From Kribbella voronezhensis (GTDB taxonomy: Bacteria; Actinomycetota; Actinomycetes; Propionibacteriales; Kribbellaceae), in NCBI RefSeq assembly GCF_004365175.1, contig NZ_SOCE01000001.1, positions 4,409,403-4,473,402 of the forward strand: DNA of 64,000 nucleotides, given 5' to 3'. The translations under genes were made by a program, and so were the position numbers. The notes beneath the pieces were generated by a model. The model was not told the DNA's origin and did no database searches. It saw only the letters and a list, made by a program, of their open reading frames with translations. Shown piece by piece: positions 50,662-58,632 of this stretch. Positions within the stretch are counted from its first letter, which is position 1. Every line of letters starts with the position of its first letter.

Positions 50662-51405
50662 GGTCGCGACGACCGGCCAGTGGTCGCTGGGAAGGCGACC
50701 ACCTGGCCGGTAGTGCGAAACGCTCGCCTCGACGACCCGCCACGAGCTGTCGGTCAGGATGTGGTCGATCCGGTCCTGATCGGTGGCCCCGGTGAAGTCA
50801 CCATGCTCGGTCCCACCCTCGGTCGCCGGTACGGCGTCCAGCAACCCGGCGTCCGTCAACGCCTTCAGTGGTGGCGAATCCGGCGTGGCATTGAGGTCGC
50901 CCATCAAGATCCAGTGCAGCGAAGGCTCGGCCGCAATCCACCGCGCGAGCAGGCGCGACGACTCCACCCGAGCGACCTCCCCAGCGTGGTCGTAGTGGGT
51001 GTTCGCGACACCGACCCGGGTGCCGTCGGCGTGCCGCAGGCGCACCAAGGTGGCGATCCGGGTCAGGTCCGCGTCCCAGCCGACCGATCCGGGCGTCGAC
51101 GGCTCGGCCGACAACCACCGGGTCTCGTGCGCCTCCACCTCCCAGTCGCCGGGCCGGACCATGACGACGGAGTGCTCACCAGCATGTACTCCGTCGTCCC
51201 GGCCGGCTCCGAGGATCTGCCAGCCGGCGAACTGCTCGCGCAGGTAGTCGACTTGATCCGGCAGCACCTCCTGGAGCCCGACCACCTCGGCATCCAGGGC
51301 CTGGATCGCCGCGACGGTGGCCTGCCGGCGTACCGGCCAGGCGTTGTCACCGTCGGGCGCTGAGGAGTTCCGGATGTTGAACGTCGCCACTGTCAGTCGG
51401 ATCAC
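50632..51405 (-). CDS. Endonuclease/exonuclease/phosphatase family protein
   Basis: The 257-residue protein has the EEP layout: VATFNIRN, VGLQEVLPDQ, WILMGDLNATPDS and RIDHILTD with SDHWPVVATL at the end, all metal and catalytic motifs of the DNase I-like fold. Substrates range from DNA to phosphoinositides, so only the fold is certain. The GTG start (51405) overlaps the trpS stop (GTGA), so it is co-transcribed with trpS. Its 3' end overlaps the LLM oxidoreductase gene by 30 bp. Confidence 0.92.
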   Translation of the reverse strand: MIRLTVATFNIRNSSAPDGDNAWPVRRQATVAAIQALDAEVVGLQEVLPDQVDYLREQFAGWQILGAGRDDGVHAGEHSVVMVRPGDWEVEAHETRWLSAEPSTPGSVGWDADLTRIATLVRLRHADGTRVGVANTHYDHAGEVARVESSRLLARWIAAEPSLHWILMGDLNATPDSPPLKALTDAGLLDAVPATEGGTEHGDFTGATDQDRIDHILTDSSWRVVEASVSHYRPGGRLPSDHWPVVATLELAEDLFA

Positions 51406-52370
51406 CCAACTGATCCTGCCAAACCCATCGCGCGGACCGCAGCCTGGAGCCGCGGCGCACTCGCCTCGATCGCCCGGTCGCGCCCCTCGGCGAGCATCGC
51501 GTCAACGGCTCCTGGATCGGAGGCGAGTCGCGCGTACTCCTTCTGCAGCGGCTCGATCACCGCCAGTACGGCGTCCGCCGTGTCCGCCTTGAGCGCCCCG
51601 TACGTCGGATACGCCTTCGCCAGTTCGACCGGATCACCGTCGGTGCAGGCAGCCAGGATCTCCAGCAGGTTGGTGATTCCGGGCTTGGCCGCCTCGTCGT
51701 GCCGGACCTCGCTGTCGGAGTCGGTGACGGCCCGCATCACCTGGCGGCGGATCACGTCCGGCGGGTCGAGCAGCCGGATCGTCCCGACCGCGTTGTCCTC
51801 GTCGGACTTGCTCATCTTCGCCGTCGGGTTCTGCAGGTCCTTGATCCGCATGGCCAGCGCGGCCTTCTGCAACTGCGGTACGACGAACGTCTCGCCGTAC
51901 TCGCGGTTGAACCGGATCGCCACGTCGCGGGCCAGCTCGACGTGCTGGTCCTGGTCGCCGCCGACCGGCACCCGGTCGGTGCCGTAGAGCAGGATGTCGG
52001 CCGCCATCAGGCAGGGATAGGTGAACAGCGAGGCCCGGGTCATCGGTCTGCCCCGGCCCTTCTCCTTGTACTGGATCATCCGGGACAGCTCCCCGACGTA
52101 CGAAGTGCATTCGAGCAGGTACGCGAGCTGGGCGTGCGCGGGGACGTCGGACTGGACGAACACGGTGCCCGGTGGCAGGCCGGCGGCGAGCATCAGGGTC
52201 GCCATCTCGCGGGTCAGCGCGACGAGTCGGCGGGGATCGTGTTTGGTGGTCATCGCGTGCAGGTTCGCGACGAAGTAGAAGCCGTCCGGGTCGGTGAACC
52301 GGCGCAGTGCGCCGAGGTGGTTGCCGAGGGTGAGCCGGCCGGACGGAGTGATACCGGAGAGCGAGGTCAT
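51402..52370 (-). CDS. trpS: Tryptophanyl-tRNA synthetase
   Basis: TrpS charges tRNA-Trp with tryptophan. The 322-residue class I synthetase has the HIGH-type motif SGRLTLGNHLG (10-20), VGGDQDQHVELARD (138-151) and KMSKS (185-189). AAGGA precedes the ATG at 52370. The leader upstream contains a Trp-Trp leader peptide and an intrinsic terminator, so expression should rise when charged tRNA-Trp is scarce. The stop overlaps the EEP gene start (GTGA). Confidence 0.96.
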   Translation of the reverse strand: MTSLSGITPSGRLTLGNHLGALRRFTDPDGFYFVANLHAMTTKHDPRRLVALTREMATLMLAAGLPPGTVFVQSDVPAHAQLAYLLECTSYVGELSRMIQYKEKGRGRPMTRASLFTYPCLMAADILLYGTDRVPVGGDQDQHVELARDVAIRFNREYGETFVVPQLQKAALAMRIKDLQNPTAKMSKSDEDNAVGTIRLLDPPDVIRRQVMRAVTDSDSEVRHDEAAKPGITNLLEILAACTDGDPVELAKAYPTYGALKADTADAVLAVIEPLQKEYARLASDPGAVDAMLAEGRDRAIEASAPRLQAAVRAMGLAGSVG

Positions 52371-52407
52371 GGTTCCTTCTTTCGGGGATGGGCCTCGCCC
52401 GGGCATC

Positions 52408-52438
52408 AAAAAAGGCCGCCTCGGCGAGGCGGCCTTTT
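52408..52438 (-). terminator. Attenuator terminator in the trpS leader
   Basis: On the minus strand AAAAGGCCGCCTCG pairs with CGAGGCGGCCTTTT and a run of T follows (TTTTTTG), a canonical terminator only 38 bases before the trpS start codon. It sits downstream of the Trp leader peptide, the arrangement of transcription attenuation. Confidence 0.9.
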
Positions 52439-52467
52439 GGATGCGTGTGAACGCTGCGGGTCCGCCG

Positions 52468-52512
52468 TCAGGCGGTCCACCACTGCTGCAGGGTCGTGCG
52501 CTGCGTGTTCAC
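52468..52512 (-). CDS. Trp leader peptide of trpS attenuator
   Basis: A 14-codon frame from GTG at 52512 encodes MNTQRTTLQQWWTA and ends with TGA. The two adjacent TGG codons are followed by a hairpin-forming GGACCGCC/GGCGGACC segment (one mismatch) and then by the terminator. Stalling at the Trp codons when charged tRNA-Trp is low would favour the antiterminated form. It matches the known actinobacterial leader-peptide attenuation class. Confidence 0.85.
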   Translation of the reverse strand: MNTQRTTLQQWWTA

Positions 52513-52542
52513 GGTCCTAAGAATAGCCCCAGGACCGTGAAC
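52507..52542 (-). promoter_or_regulatory. Promoter region of trpS leader within a 12-bp palindrome
   Basis: GTTCACGGTCCT (52507-52518) and AGGACCGTGAAC (52531-52542) are perfect 12-bp arms around 12 bases that contain TATTCT (minus strand, 52525-52520), a likely -10 box. Transcription would then start near 52513, directly before the leader GTG. The palindrome could be an operator or affect the 5' end. Confidence 0.5.
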
Positions 52543-52559
52543 TCGCGCAACCCCCTTGC

Positions 52560-53696
52560 TCAGTTGACCGGGACCGGACCGACGTCGATCGCGTCCAGCT
52601 CGGTGTAGCAGTCGCCCTTGCTGAACTTGACCGTGTTCTGCCCGGCCGTCAGCGCGACGTCCACCGCGCCGACGCCGAGCAGGTCCCAGCTGTACGACGG
52701 GTAGGTTACGGTTGCCGCCGGGCCGCCGTTGGCCGAGACCTTGTGGGTGCAGTTCGTCCCGGTCCCGTTCGCGCCGCGGGCCCGGATCCGATAGTTGCCA
52801 GCAGCCCCTACCTGGAACTTGAAGGTGACCGAGCTGTCCGCGTAGTCGATGTAGCCGATCTTCCCGCCGCCCGAGGCCGAGGTGATCTGCACCCGGGTCG
52901 CGTGCACCACCGTCGCGTTGGCGGTCTGCTCAGCCTCCAGCCGGGTCAGCGGTGCACCGGTGAGCGCGGCGTACCAGCGGGCCGCGGCCTTCGAGGCGGC
53001 GCCGTAGTTCGGGTGCCACGTGTCGACGAAGTCGTAGGTCTGGTAGAGGCCCGAGTTCGCGTCTAGGTAGCTGACCGGCTTACCGGCGGCGGCCTTCGCG
53101 GCGACGATGCCGGGGATGATCGCGTTGAAGGCGGCCACCCGGCTGTAGTGGTTGGCGTCGTTGAGTTGCGGGAGGTTGGAGACGAACACCTTCGCGTTCG
53201 GCAGTGTGGCGTTGATGGTGTCGATCAACGTGGACAGCTTGCCTGGAGCGGCCCCGGCCGACGCGTCGTCGTACATGTCGTTGGTGCCGATCTGCAGGGT
53301 GACGACATCCGGCTGGTAGGTGTTCAGCCAGCCGACGACGCCGGCCTGGAGCTGGCCGATCGTCCAGCCGCCGTGGCCTTCGTGGTTCTTGTCGCCGAGC
53401 GCCGCCGATCCGCTGGTCACCGAGCCGACGAAGTCGACCGGGCGGCCGTCGGCCTTCAGCAGTTGCCACAGGTCGGTGCGGTAGCCACCGCCCGCCGCGT
53501 CGCCGCCCGCGGTGTTCGAGTCGCCGAGCGGCATCAGCTTCGTCGGGGTGGCGCGGTTGATCGGTACCGCGGGGTCGTCGACGGCCTGGAGTTGCGCGGA
53601 TTGGCTGGTGCGACCGGCGGTCAGGCCTGGGCTGAGGTTGAGTGCCAACGCGGCACCGGCGATCACGACGGGCAGAGCACGGGCGAGTACGCGCAT
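52560..53696 (-). CDS. Secreted SGNH/GDSL hydrolase with C-terminal carbohydrate-binding module
   Basis: The 378-residue protein has a signal peptide (about 1-28), an SGNH esterase domain with the catalytic Ser in LMPLGDSNT (about 55-63), LQIGTNDMYD for the Asn block and DTWHPNYG for the Asp-His pair, then a C-terminal beta-sandwich (about 250-378, RLEAEQTANATVV to DAIDVGPVPVN) of the CBM6/CBM35 type. It probably deacetylates plant or microbial polysaccharides outside the cell. AAGGAG precedes the ATG. Confidence 0.92.
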   Translation of the reverse strand: MRVLARALPVVIAGAALALNLSPGLTAGRTSQSAQLQAVDDPAVPINRATPTKLMPLGDSNTAGGDAAGGGYRTDLWQLLKADGRPVDFVGSVTSGSAALGDKNHEGHGGWTIGQLQAGVVGWLNTYQPDVVTLQIGTNDMYDDASAGAAPGKLSTLIDTINATLPNAKVFVSNLPQLNDANHYSRVAAFNAIIPGIVAAKAAAGKPVSYLDANSGLYQTYDFVDTWHPNYGAASKAAARWYAALTGAPLTRLEAEQTANATVVHATRVQITSASGGGKIGYIDYADSSVTFKFQVGAAGNYRIRARGANGTGTNCTHKVSANGGPAATVTYPSYSWDLLGVGAVDVALTAGQNTVKFSKGDCYTELDAIDVGPVPVN

Positions 53697-53839
53697 GGCG
53701 GCTGTCTCCTTCAGGACGGAACGTGGCCAGTCGATCGTCGGCTGTCACTCCTGCCCCAGCAATCAATTCCAGCTCGCTCGAACACCACGCCCGCCGTGAG
53801 CGCAGGACCCAGCTGGCCGGGTGGCCTAAGGTCGGGGAC

Positions 53840-55015
53840 ATGAGTGGTGAGGCGATGCTGGTCTTCGACGAGGGCCTGACGGCGTACGACTTCGGGCACG
53901 GGCACCCGATGAGCCCGATCCGGGTCGACCTGACCGTCCGGCTGGCCCGGGCGCTCGGCGTACTGGACCAGCTGAAGGTCGTGCCCGCGCCGATCGCCGA
54001 CGACGCGCTGCTGCAGACGGTGCACACGGCCGAGTACATCGCCGCCGTGAAGCGGGCCGGCGAGCATCCCGACGTACCGGATCTCGATCATGGTCTCGGG
54101 ACCGACGACACCTACTGTTTCCCCCGGATGCACGAGGCGTCCGCCCATGTCGTCGGCGCCTCGGTCGAGGCCGCGCGGGCCGTTTGGGAAGGCGACGTCG
54201 TGCACGCCGCCAACATCTCCGGCGGGCTGCACCACGCGATGCCGGCGATGGCGAGCGGATTCTGCGTCTACAACGACCCGGCCATCGCGATCCAGTGGCT
54301 GCTCGACCACGGCGCCGAGCGAGTCGCGTACGTCGACGTCGACGTGCACCACGGCGACGGGGTACAGACCGTGTTCTACAACGACCCCCGGGTGCTCACG
54401 GTGAGCCTGCACGAGTCGCCGACGACGCTGTTCCCAGGCACCGGTACTGCGGGGGAGACAGGCGGGCCGGATGCGGAAGGCAGCTCGGTCAACGTGCCGC
54501 TGCCGCCAGGAACTGGAGATGCCGGGTGGCTTCGTGCGTTCCATGCGGTGGTGCCTGATGTGGTGAAGGCTTTTCGGCCGTCAGTGCTGGTCACACAGCA
54601 TGGGTGCGACTCGCATGTCGAAGACCCGCTGGCCCACCTGACCCTGACGATCGACGGGCAGCGGGCGGCGTACCAGGCACTCCACGACCTCGCCCACGAG
54701 GTCTGCGACGGCAAGTGGGTCGCAACCGGCGGTGGCGGCTACGCGATCATCGACGTCGTCCCGCGCGCCTGGACCCACCTGCTCGCCATCGTCGCCGGCC
54801 AGCCGATCGACCCGTCGACAGCGGTGCCCGAAGGCTGGCGCGAGGACATCCAGATCCGCTTCGGCCGCGTCGCCCCTTCACGAATGACAGACGGCCGAGA
54901 TGCGGCGTACACGGATTGGTCGACGGGCTACAACCCGGACACCTGGCTGGACCGCTCCATCAAAGCCACCCGCGACGTCTCCTTCCCCCTCCTCGGCCTC
55001 GACCCCACGTACTAA
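53840..55015 (+). CDS. acuC: Histone deacetylase-like protein (AcuC family)
   Basis: The 391-residue protein has the arginase/deacetylase fold: GHPMSPIRVDLT, VHTAEYIAAVK, GGLHHAMPAMASGFCVYND, AYVDVDVHHGDGVQTVFYND (zinc and His-His motifs) and a C-terminal WVATGGGGYAI. AcuC proteins deacetylate proteins such as acetyl-CoA synthetase. GGGG lies just before the ATG at 53840. It is divergent from the SGNH gene and followed by a repeat-bearing spacer and the small HTH gene. Confidence 0.94.
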   Translation: MSGEAMLVFDEGLTAYDFGHGHPMSPIRVDLTVRLARALGVLDQLKVVPAPIADDALLQTVHTAEYIAAVKRAGEHPDVPDLDHGLGTDDTYCFPRMHEASAHVVGASVEAARAVWEGDVVHAANISGGLHHAMPAMASGFCVYNDPAIAIQWLLDHGAERVAYVDVDVHHGDGVQTVFYNDPRVLTVSLHESPTTLFPGTGTAGETGGPDAEGSSVNVPLPPGTGDAGWLRAFHAVVPDVVKAFRPSVLVTQHGCDSHVEDPLAHLTLTIDGQRAAYQALHDLAHEVCDGKWVATGGGGYAIIDVVPRAWTHLLAIVAGQPIDPSTAVPEGWREDIQIRFGRVAPSRMTDGRDAAYTDWSTGYNPDTWLDRSIKATRDVSFPLLGLDPTY

Positions 55016-55033
55016 CACCAGCCCCCGTCGCGC

Positions 55034-55086
55034 CTCCTACGTCGGCTGCTCGACCCGCCCGCCCCGGATCGCCACTCCTGCGTCGC
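55034..55086. repeat. Dispersed intergenic repeat, two copies
   Basis: CTCCTACGTCGG (55034-55045) and CTCCTGCGTCGC (55075-55086) lie in the 262-bp spacer after the acuC gene. They belong to the CTCCTNCGTCGC set seen at 18260 and 34848. Confidence 0.6.
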
Positions 55087-55277
55087 GGCTCGGCAAACCC
55101 GCGGGTGGTTGAGGTGGTCGGCCGGGGACTGCTGACGCGCGACGGGGGCGTTCTTTCGAGTCACAGGAGTCCCCCTCTTTCCCATTCGCACCAACAGCCA
55201 CTACGCTCGGTTCATGCACGGGCGGAAGTGCCGGAGGGGAAGCCGGCGCACGACCCGTGCTGGAAGTGCGGTGCGCA

Positions 55278-55493
55278 ATGGCATCAAAGAAGTCCGGCGG
55301 TGAGTCGCCGCTCGCCGAGGTGAAGTTCCTGACCGTGGCGGAGGTCGCCACGGCCATGCGCGTGTCCAAGATGACGGTGTACCGCTTGGTGCACTCCGGA
55401 GAGCTGCCCGCGGTACGGGTGGGTCGGTCGTTCCGGGTGTCTGAGGACGCCGTGCACGACTACCTCAAGGGCGCCTTCTTCCAGGCCGGATAA
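55278..55493 (+). CDS. Excisionase-family HTH DNA-binding protein
   Basis: The 71-residue protein consists of a winged helix: FLTVAEVATAMRVSKMTVYR LVHSGELPAVRVGRSFRV then SEDAVHDYLKGAFFQAG. It is the actinobacterial small MerR/excisionase-like protein that follows proC in mycobacteria (Rv0500A type). It is not a phage excisionase. In mycobacteria and streptomycetes a gene for the small ribosomal protein bS22 follows; I could not find it here. The ATG at 55278 is used. It ends before a UUCG hairpin. Confidence 0.92.
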   Translation: MASKKSGGESPLAEVKFLTVAEVATAMRVSKMTVYRLVHSGELPAVRVGRSFRVSEDAVHDYLKGAFFQAG

Positions 55494-55506
55494 CTACGAG
55501 AAGCGC

Positions 55507-55539
55507 AAGCGGCCGACTCCCTTCGGGGACCGGTCGCTT
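55507..55539. terminator. Hairpin with UUCG loop after the HTH gene
   Basis: AAGCGGCC (55507-55514) pairs with GGTCGCTT (55532-55539, one G-U) and TCCC with GGGA around TTCG (55522-55525), a stable tetraloop. It lies between convergent genes. Confidence 0.7.
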
Positions 55540-55556
55540 CGCCATGCCCGCGTCGG

Positions 55557-56072
55557 CTAGCTCCTCGTGCCGGTCCGCGCCGCCGGGCGGTCGGTGACGA
55601 AGAGTGCCCGGAGTGCCTCCGCGGCGGCCTGCACGGTCTCGGGTGGCAGCTCGGACCACATCTCGTCGTGCGCCGCAGCGCTCGCCTGTACGGCGCGCTC
55701 GGCCGCCTCGATGCCTTGCTCGGTGAGCCTGATCTGGGTTCCGCGGCCGTCGTCCGGGTCGGGCTCGCGGACGACCAGGCCCCGGCCGGCCAGCTGGTTC
55801 GTCACGTTGCTGGTGCCGCCGGAGGAGAGCAGCAGGTTGCGGCTGAGATCGGACGGCTTCATCCGGTACGGCGTACCCGCGCGGCGAAGTGAGACCAGTA
55901 CGTCGAACTCAGCGGTGGTCAGCCCAACGTCTCGCAGCACCCGCCGGGTCACCTCGCTCAGGTCGTCCGCGAGCAGCATCACCCGCTTGGTGAGCTCCGT
56001 CGTCGGATAGAGCACCGACGGCAACTCTCGCTGCCAGGCCGCGATCAACTGGTCCACCCGGTCCCCGGTCAT
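55557..56072 (-). CDS. MarR family transcriptional regulator
   Basis: The 171-residue protein has the MarR winged helix: VGLTTAEFDVLVSLRRAG, MKPSDLSRNLLLSSGGTSNV, TNQLAGRGLVVREPDPDDGR with the wing GTQIRLTEQG. It is divergent from the amidohydrolase gene and a perfect 6-bp-arm palindrome (56101-56116) lies between them, so it probably represses the amidohydrolase and itself. ATG at 56072 has a weak ribosome binding site. Confidence 0.93.
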   Translation of the reverse strand: MTGDRVDQLIAAWQRELPSVLYPTTELTKRVMLLADDLSEVTRRVLRDVGLTTAEFDVLVSLRRAGTPYRMKPSDLSRNLLLSSGGTSNVTNQLAGRGLVVREPDPDDGRGTQIRLTEQGIEAAERAVQASAAAHDEMWSELPPETVQAAAEALRALFVTDRPAARTGTRS

Positions 56073-56074
56073 GG

Positions 56075-56116
56075 TTGACAGTCTAGGTTCCTTTGATGAT
56101 AGCTTTCCATAAAGCT
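56075..56116. promoter_or_regulatory. Divergent promoter region with a MarR-type palindrome
   Basis: AGCTTTCCATAAAGCT (56101-56116) is a palindrome with 6-bp arms and 4-bp centre. A perfect -35 box TTGACA (56075-56080, plus strand) and a minus-strand TATCAT near 56102-56097 suggest overlapping divergent promoters controlled from this site. Confidence 0.6.
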
Positions 56117-56137
56117 TTCTACTGAGGGGATGTGCGA

Positions 56138-57385
56138 ATGAGTCAGCGTCTACTGCTCCGAGGAGGACTCGTCATCGACACCGAGCCCGGCCCAGTCGTG
56201 CGCCGCGACACCGACGTCCTGATCGAGGACGGGCGGATCGCCGCGGTCGGGCGCGACCTCGGGGTCACGGATGCCGAGGTGATCGATGCATCGGACCGGA
56301 TCGTGCTGCCCGGGTTCGTCGACACGCACCGGCATCTGTGGGAGGTGGCGCTGCGAGGCACGGCTGTCGATGTGGATCTGATGACCTACCTCCAGCGGAT
56401 CCTCGGCGAGTACGGCTCCCGCTACCGTGCCGAAGATGTTGCTGCGGGCAACCTTGTCGGCGCGCTCGAATGCCTGGACGCCGGAATCACCACCGTGCAG
56501 GACTATTCGCACGTTCAGCAGGGCATCGAACACGCGGATGCGGCGCTCGATGCGTTGATGAGCAGCGGCATCCGGGCCGTCTACGGGTACGGGCAGTCGC
56601 CGCTCACCGGCGCCGCTGTCGACCCGACCGGAATGCGGCACGTGGTGGGGCGAGCGTCCGGCCGGATCACCGTGGCACTGGCCGCCATCGGACCGGCGTA
56701 CTCACCGCTCGAGGTTGTCCGTGCGGACTGGGAGTTGGCGGCGTCGCTCGGTCTGCCGATCGTGGTGCATGTCGGGAGCGGGCCGGTTGCGTACGAACCG
56801 CTGGCGCTGCTGCGGGACGAAGGGTTGTTGCGGCCCGATGTCCTCTATGTGCACGGCAACACCCTGGCCGATTCCGAGCTGAAGCTCATCGCCGAGTCCG
56901 GGGCGAGCGTGTCCATCACGCCGGCGGTCGAGGCGCGGATGGAGATGGGTGATCCGATGGCCACGCGGTTGCGGGCGGCCGGCGTCACGACCGGGCTCGG
57001 GATCGATGTGGTGACCAGCGCACCGGGTGACATGTTCAGTGCGATGCAGTCGATCCTTGCCCTCGGCTACAAATCCTTCACTGCCGCGGAGGTGCTCCAG
57101 CTCGCCACCCTGGAGGGAGCTCGCGCACTCGGCCTCGACGATCAGATCGGCTCGCTGCGCCCCGGCAAGCAGGCCGACATCATCATGCTCCGTGCTTCCG
57201 ACATCAATCTGATCGGTGGCTCGCAGGACCCGATCGGCACTGTCGTCACCGCCGCGCATCCGGGCAACATCGACACCGTGCTGGTCGACGGTCAGCCGGT
57301 GAAGCGCGACGGGCGGTTGCTCGCTCCCGGCCTGCCAGCCGCGCTGGAGGCAGTACGTCGTACGGTCGACTACCTGGCCGCTTGA
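56138..57385 (+). CDS. Amidohydrolase family protein
   Basis: The 415-residue protein has the metal motif FVDTHRHLWE (about 64-73), a His block VVHVGSGPV, YVHGNTLADSEL and the C-terminal LATLEGARALGLDDQIGSLR PGKQADIIML, characteristic of the TrzN/SsnA/cytosine-deaminase branch. Substrates are usually N-heterocycles. GAGGGG lies 7 bases before the ATG. It is divergent from the MarR gene, which probably represses it. Its end is 1 bp from the convergent NUDIX gene. Confidence 0.92.
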   Translation: MSQRLLLRGGLVIDTEPGPVVRRDTDVLIEDGRIAAVGRDLGVTDAEVIDASDRIVLPGFVDTHRHLWEVALRGTAVDVDLMTYLQRILGEYGSRYRAEDVAAGNLVGALECLDAGITTVQDYSHVQQGIEHADAALDALMSSGIRAVYGYGQSPLTGAAVDPTGMRHVVGRASGRITVALAAIGPAYSPLEVVRADWELAASLGLPIVVHVGSGPVAYEPLALLRDEGLLRPDVLYVHGNTLADSELKLIAESGASVSITPAVEARMEMGDPMATRLRAAGVTTGLGIDVVTSAPGDMFSAMQSILALGYKSFTAAEVLQLATLEGARALGLDDQIGSLRPGKQADIIMLRASDINLIGGSQDPIGTVVTAAHPGNIDTVLVDGQPVKRDGRLLAPGLPAALEAVRRTVDYLAA

Positions 57386-57386
57386 C

Positions 57387-57848
57387 TCAACGGGGGCGGG
57401 CCGGGCGAGGGCAGGCCAGCGCGATCCGGAGCCAGCGAGAGACCGGTCCGTCGGTAGGCAGGGCGTCCGGATCCGTGGAGACCCAGCGGGCCTCGGTGAG
57501 TTCCGCGGACAACTCGAAGTGATCCGAGGTCGGCCTTGCCAGCACGATCGTGAGGTTGTCGACCTTGCCCTCGCGGTTGGTCGTCAGGGTCTGCAGTACG
57601 ACCGGCGGTTCGGTGATCGACAGCGACAGTTCCTCGCGGACCTCCCGGATCGCCGCGCCCTCCGCAGTCTCGCGCTTCGGGTTGTACCCGCCACCCGGCA
57701 GCGCCCACCACTCCTGATCCACATAGGAATGCCGTACGACGAGGCAGCGCGCCGGGTCGTCCGGATGAAGCAGCAGCGCCTTCACGCCGAACGTCGTCGG
57801 CTTCCGCACCTTCCACCACAGCCGGATCCCTCGATGACCTAGTCGCAT
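57387..57848 (-). CDS. NUDIX hydrolase
   Basis: The 153-residue protein has the NUDIX box GGGYNPKRETAEGAAIREVREEL (Gx5Ex7REUxEE pattern, about residues 53-75). NUDIX enzymes cleave nucleoside diphosphates linked to another moiety; substrate unknown. ATG at 57848 is used; a GTG one codon upstream is possible. It is convergent with the amidohydrolase gene with 1 bp between. Confidence 0.9.
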   Translation of the reverse strand: MRLGHRGIRLWWKVRKPTTFGVKALLLHPDDPARCLVVRHSYVDQEWWALPGGGYNPKRETAEGAAIREVREELSLSITEPPVVLQTLTTNREGKVDNLTIVLARPTSDHFELSAELTEARWVSTDPDALPTDGPVSRWLRIALACPRPARPR

Positions 57849-57927
57849 CACAACGGACCGAAACGGCACAAGGTTCTCCTGGCACGACGACAACGCGGTC
57901 CGGAGATCGTATGCCTCTCCCGGGTCC

Positions 57928-58569
57928 TCAGGTGGTCGGCGGGGTGGTTCCGAAAGCGGCTGCCCTGGGCGGGAACAGGGCGCGAACGTCGCCGCCGGTG
58001 ACCCAGATGCCGACGGCGAGTGCGGCTGTTGCCTCCAGAAGACGTGCTCTGGCAAGGGATCCGGCGGGGACGGGAAGGTAGCCGAGGTCGCGGACGAACC
58101 TCCCGACGAGGTCCGCAGCGGCTGGATCGTCAGCACAGATCGGTACGCCGAGTGGGGCACCGTCGAACAACTGCGGAGCGTCCCGCCAGACAGTGTCGGC
58201 AGCGAGGTTGAAGGCTTTGACCACCCGGACATGGGGAACGGCCTGGCTGATGGACTCGGCCATCGCAGGCACGGCGAGGGTGAAGTCACCATGATCGAAG
58301 GCGTTCGTGCAGTCGACCAGCGTCGTCCCGGGCGCAAGGTCCAGCCCGGTCAGAACTCCCACCGCCACCTCGGCCGGCAGGGCGAGCAGCACGACCTTGC
58401 CGTACTTCGAGGCGTCCTGCATCGATCCGCCGGTAGCGCCGATCCGCGCGGCCACCGTCGCGGCTCTCCCGGGGTCGCGGCCGCCGATCATCACCTGGTG
58501 GCCCGCCCGGACCCAGTGCCGTCCGAGAGCTTCCGCCATTTCGCCGTTGCCCAGTGTCCCGATTCGCAT
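57928..58569 (-). CDS. NADP-binding F420-reductase/NADPH-dehydrogenase-like protein
   Basis: The 213-residue protein has the N-terminal Rossmann motif MRIGTLGNGEMAEALGRHWV and the segment HQVMIGGRDPGRAATVAARI, then VVLLALPAEVAVGVLTGLD, like F420:NADP oxidoreductase and related NADP-binding proteins (F420_oxidored fold). True F420 reductases are about 220 residues, so the length fits. It is divergent from the HxlR gene with an imperfect inverted repeat between. Exact reaction unclear. Confidence 0.82.
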   Translation of the reverse strand: MRIGTLGNGEMAEALGRHWVRAGHQVMIGGRDPGRAATVAARIGATGGSMQDASKYGKVVLLALPAEVAVGVLTGLDLAPGTTLVDCTNAFDHGDFTLAVPAMAESISQAVPHVRVVKAFNLAADTVWRDAPQLFDGAPLGVPICADDPAAADLVGRFVRDLGYLPVPAGSLARARLLEATAALAVGIWVTGGDVRALFPPRAAAFGTTPPTT

Positions 58570-58586
58570 GGCTCGAAGGTAGTGAA

Positions 58587-58616
58587 CCCGAAACGCACCC
58601 CACGGTGTGTAACGGG
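58587..58616. promoter_or_regulatory. Imperfect inverted repeat between divergent HxlR and oxidoreductase genes
   Basis: CCCG (58587-58590) pairs with CGGG (58613-58616) and ACGCACC (58593-58599) with GGTGTGT (58604-58610, one G-U), with two mismatches between. This is the expected place for an HxlR operator. Confidence 0.5.
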
Positions 58617-58632
58617 CCGCCAGAATGGCTGG

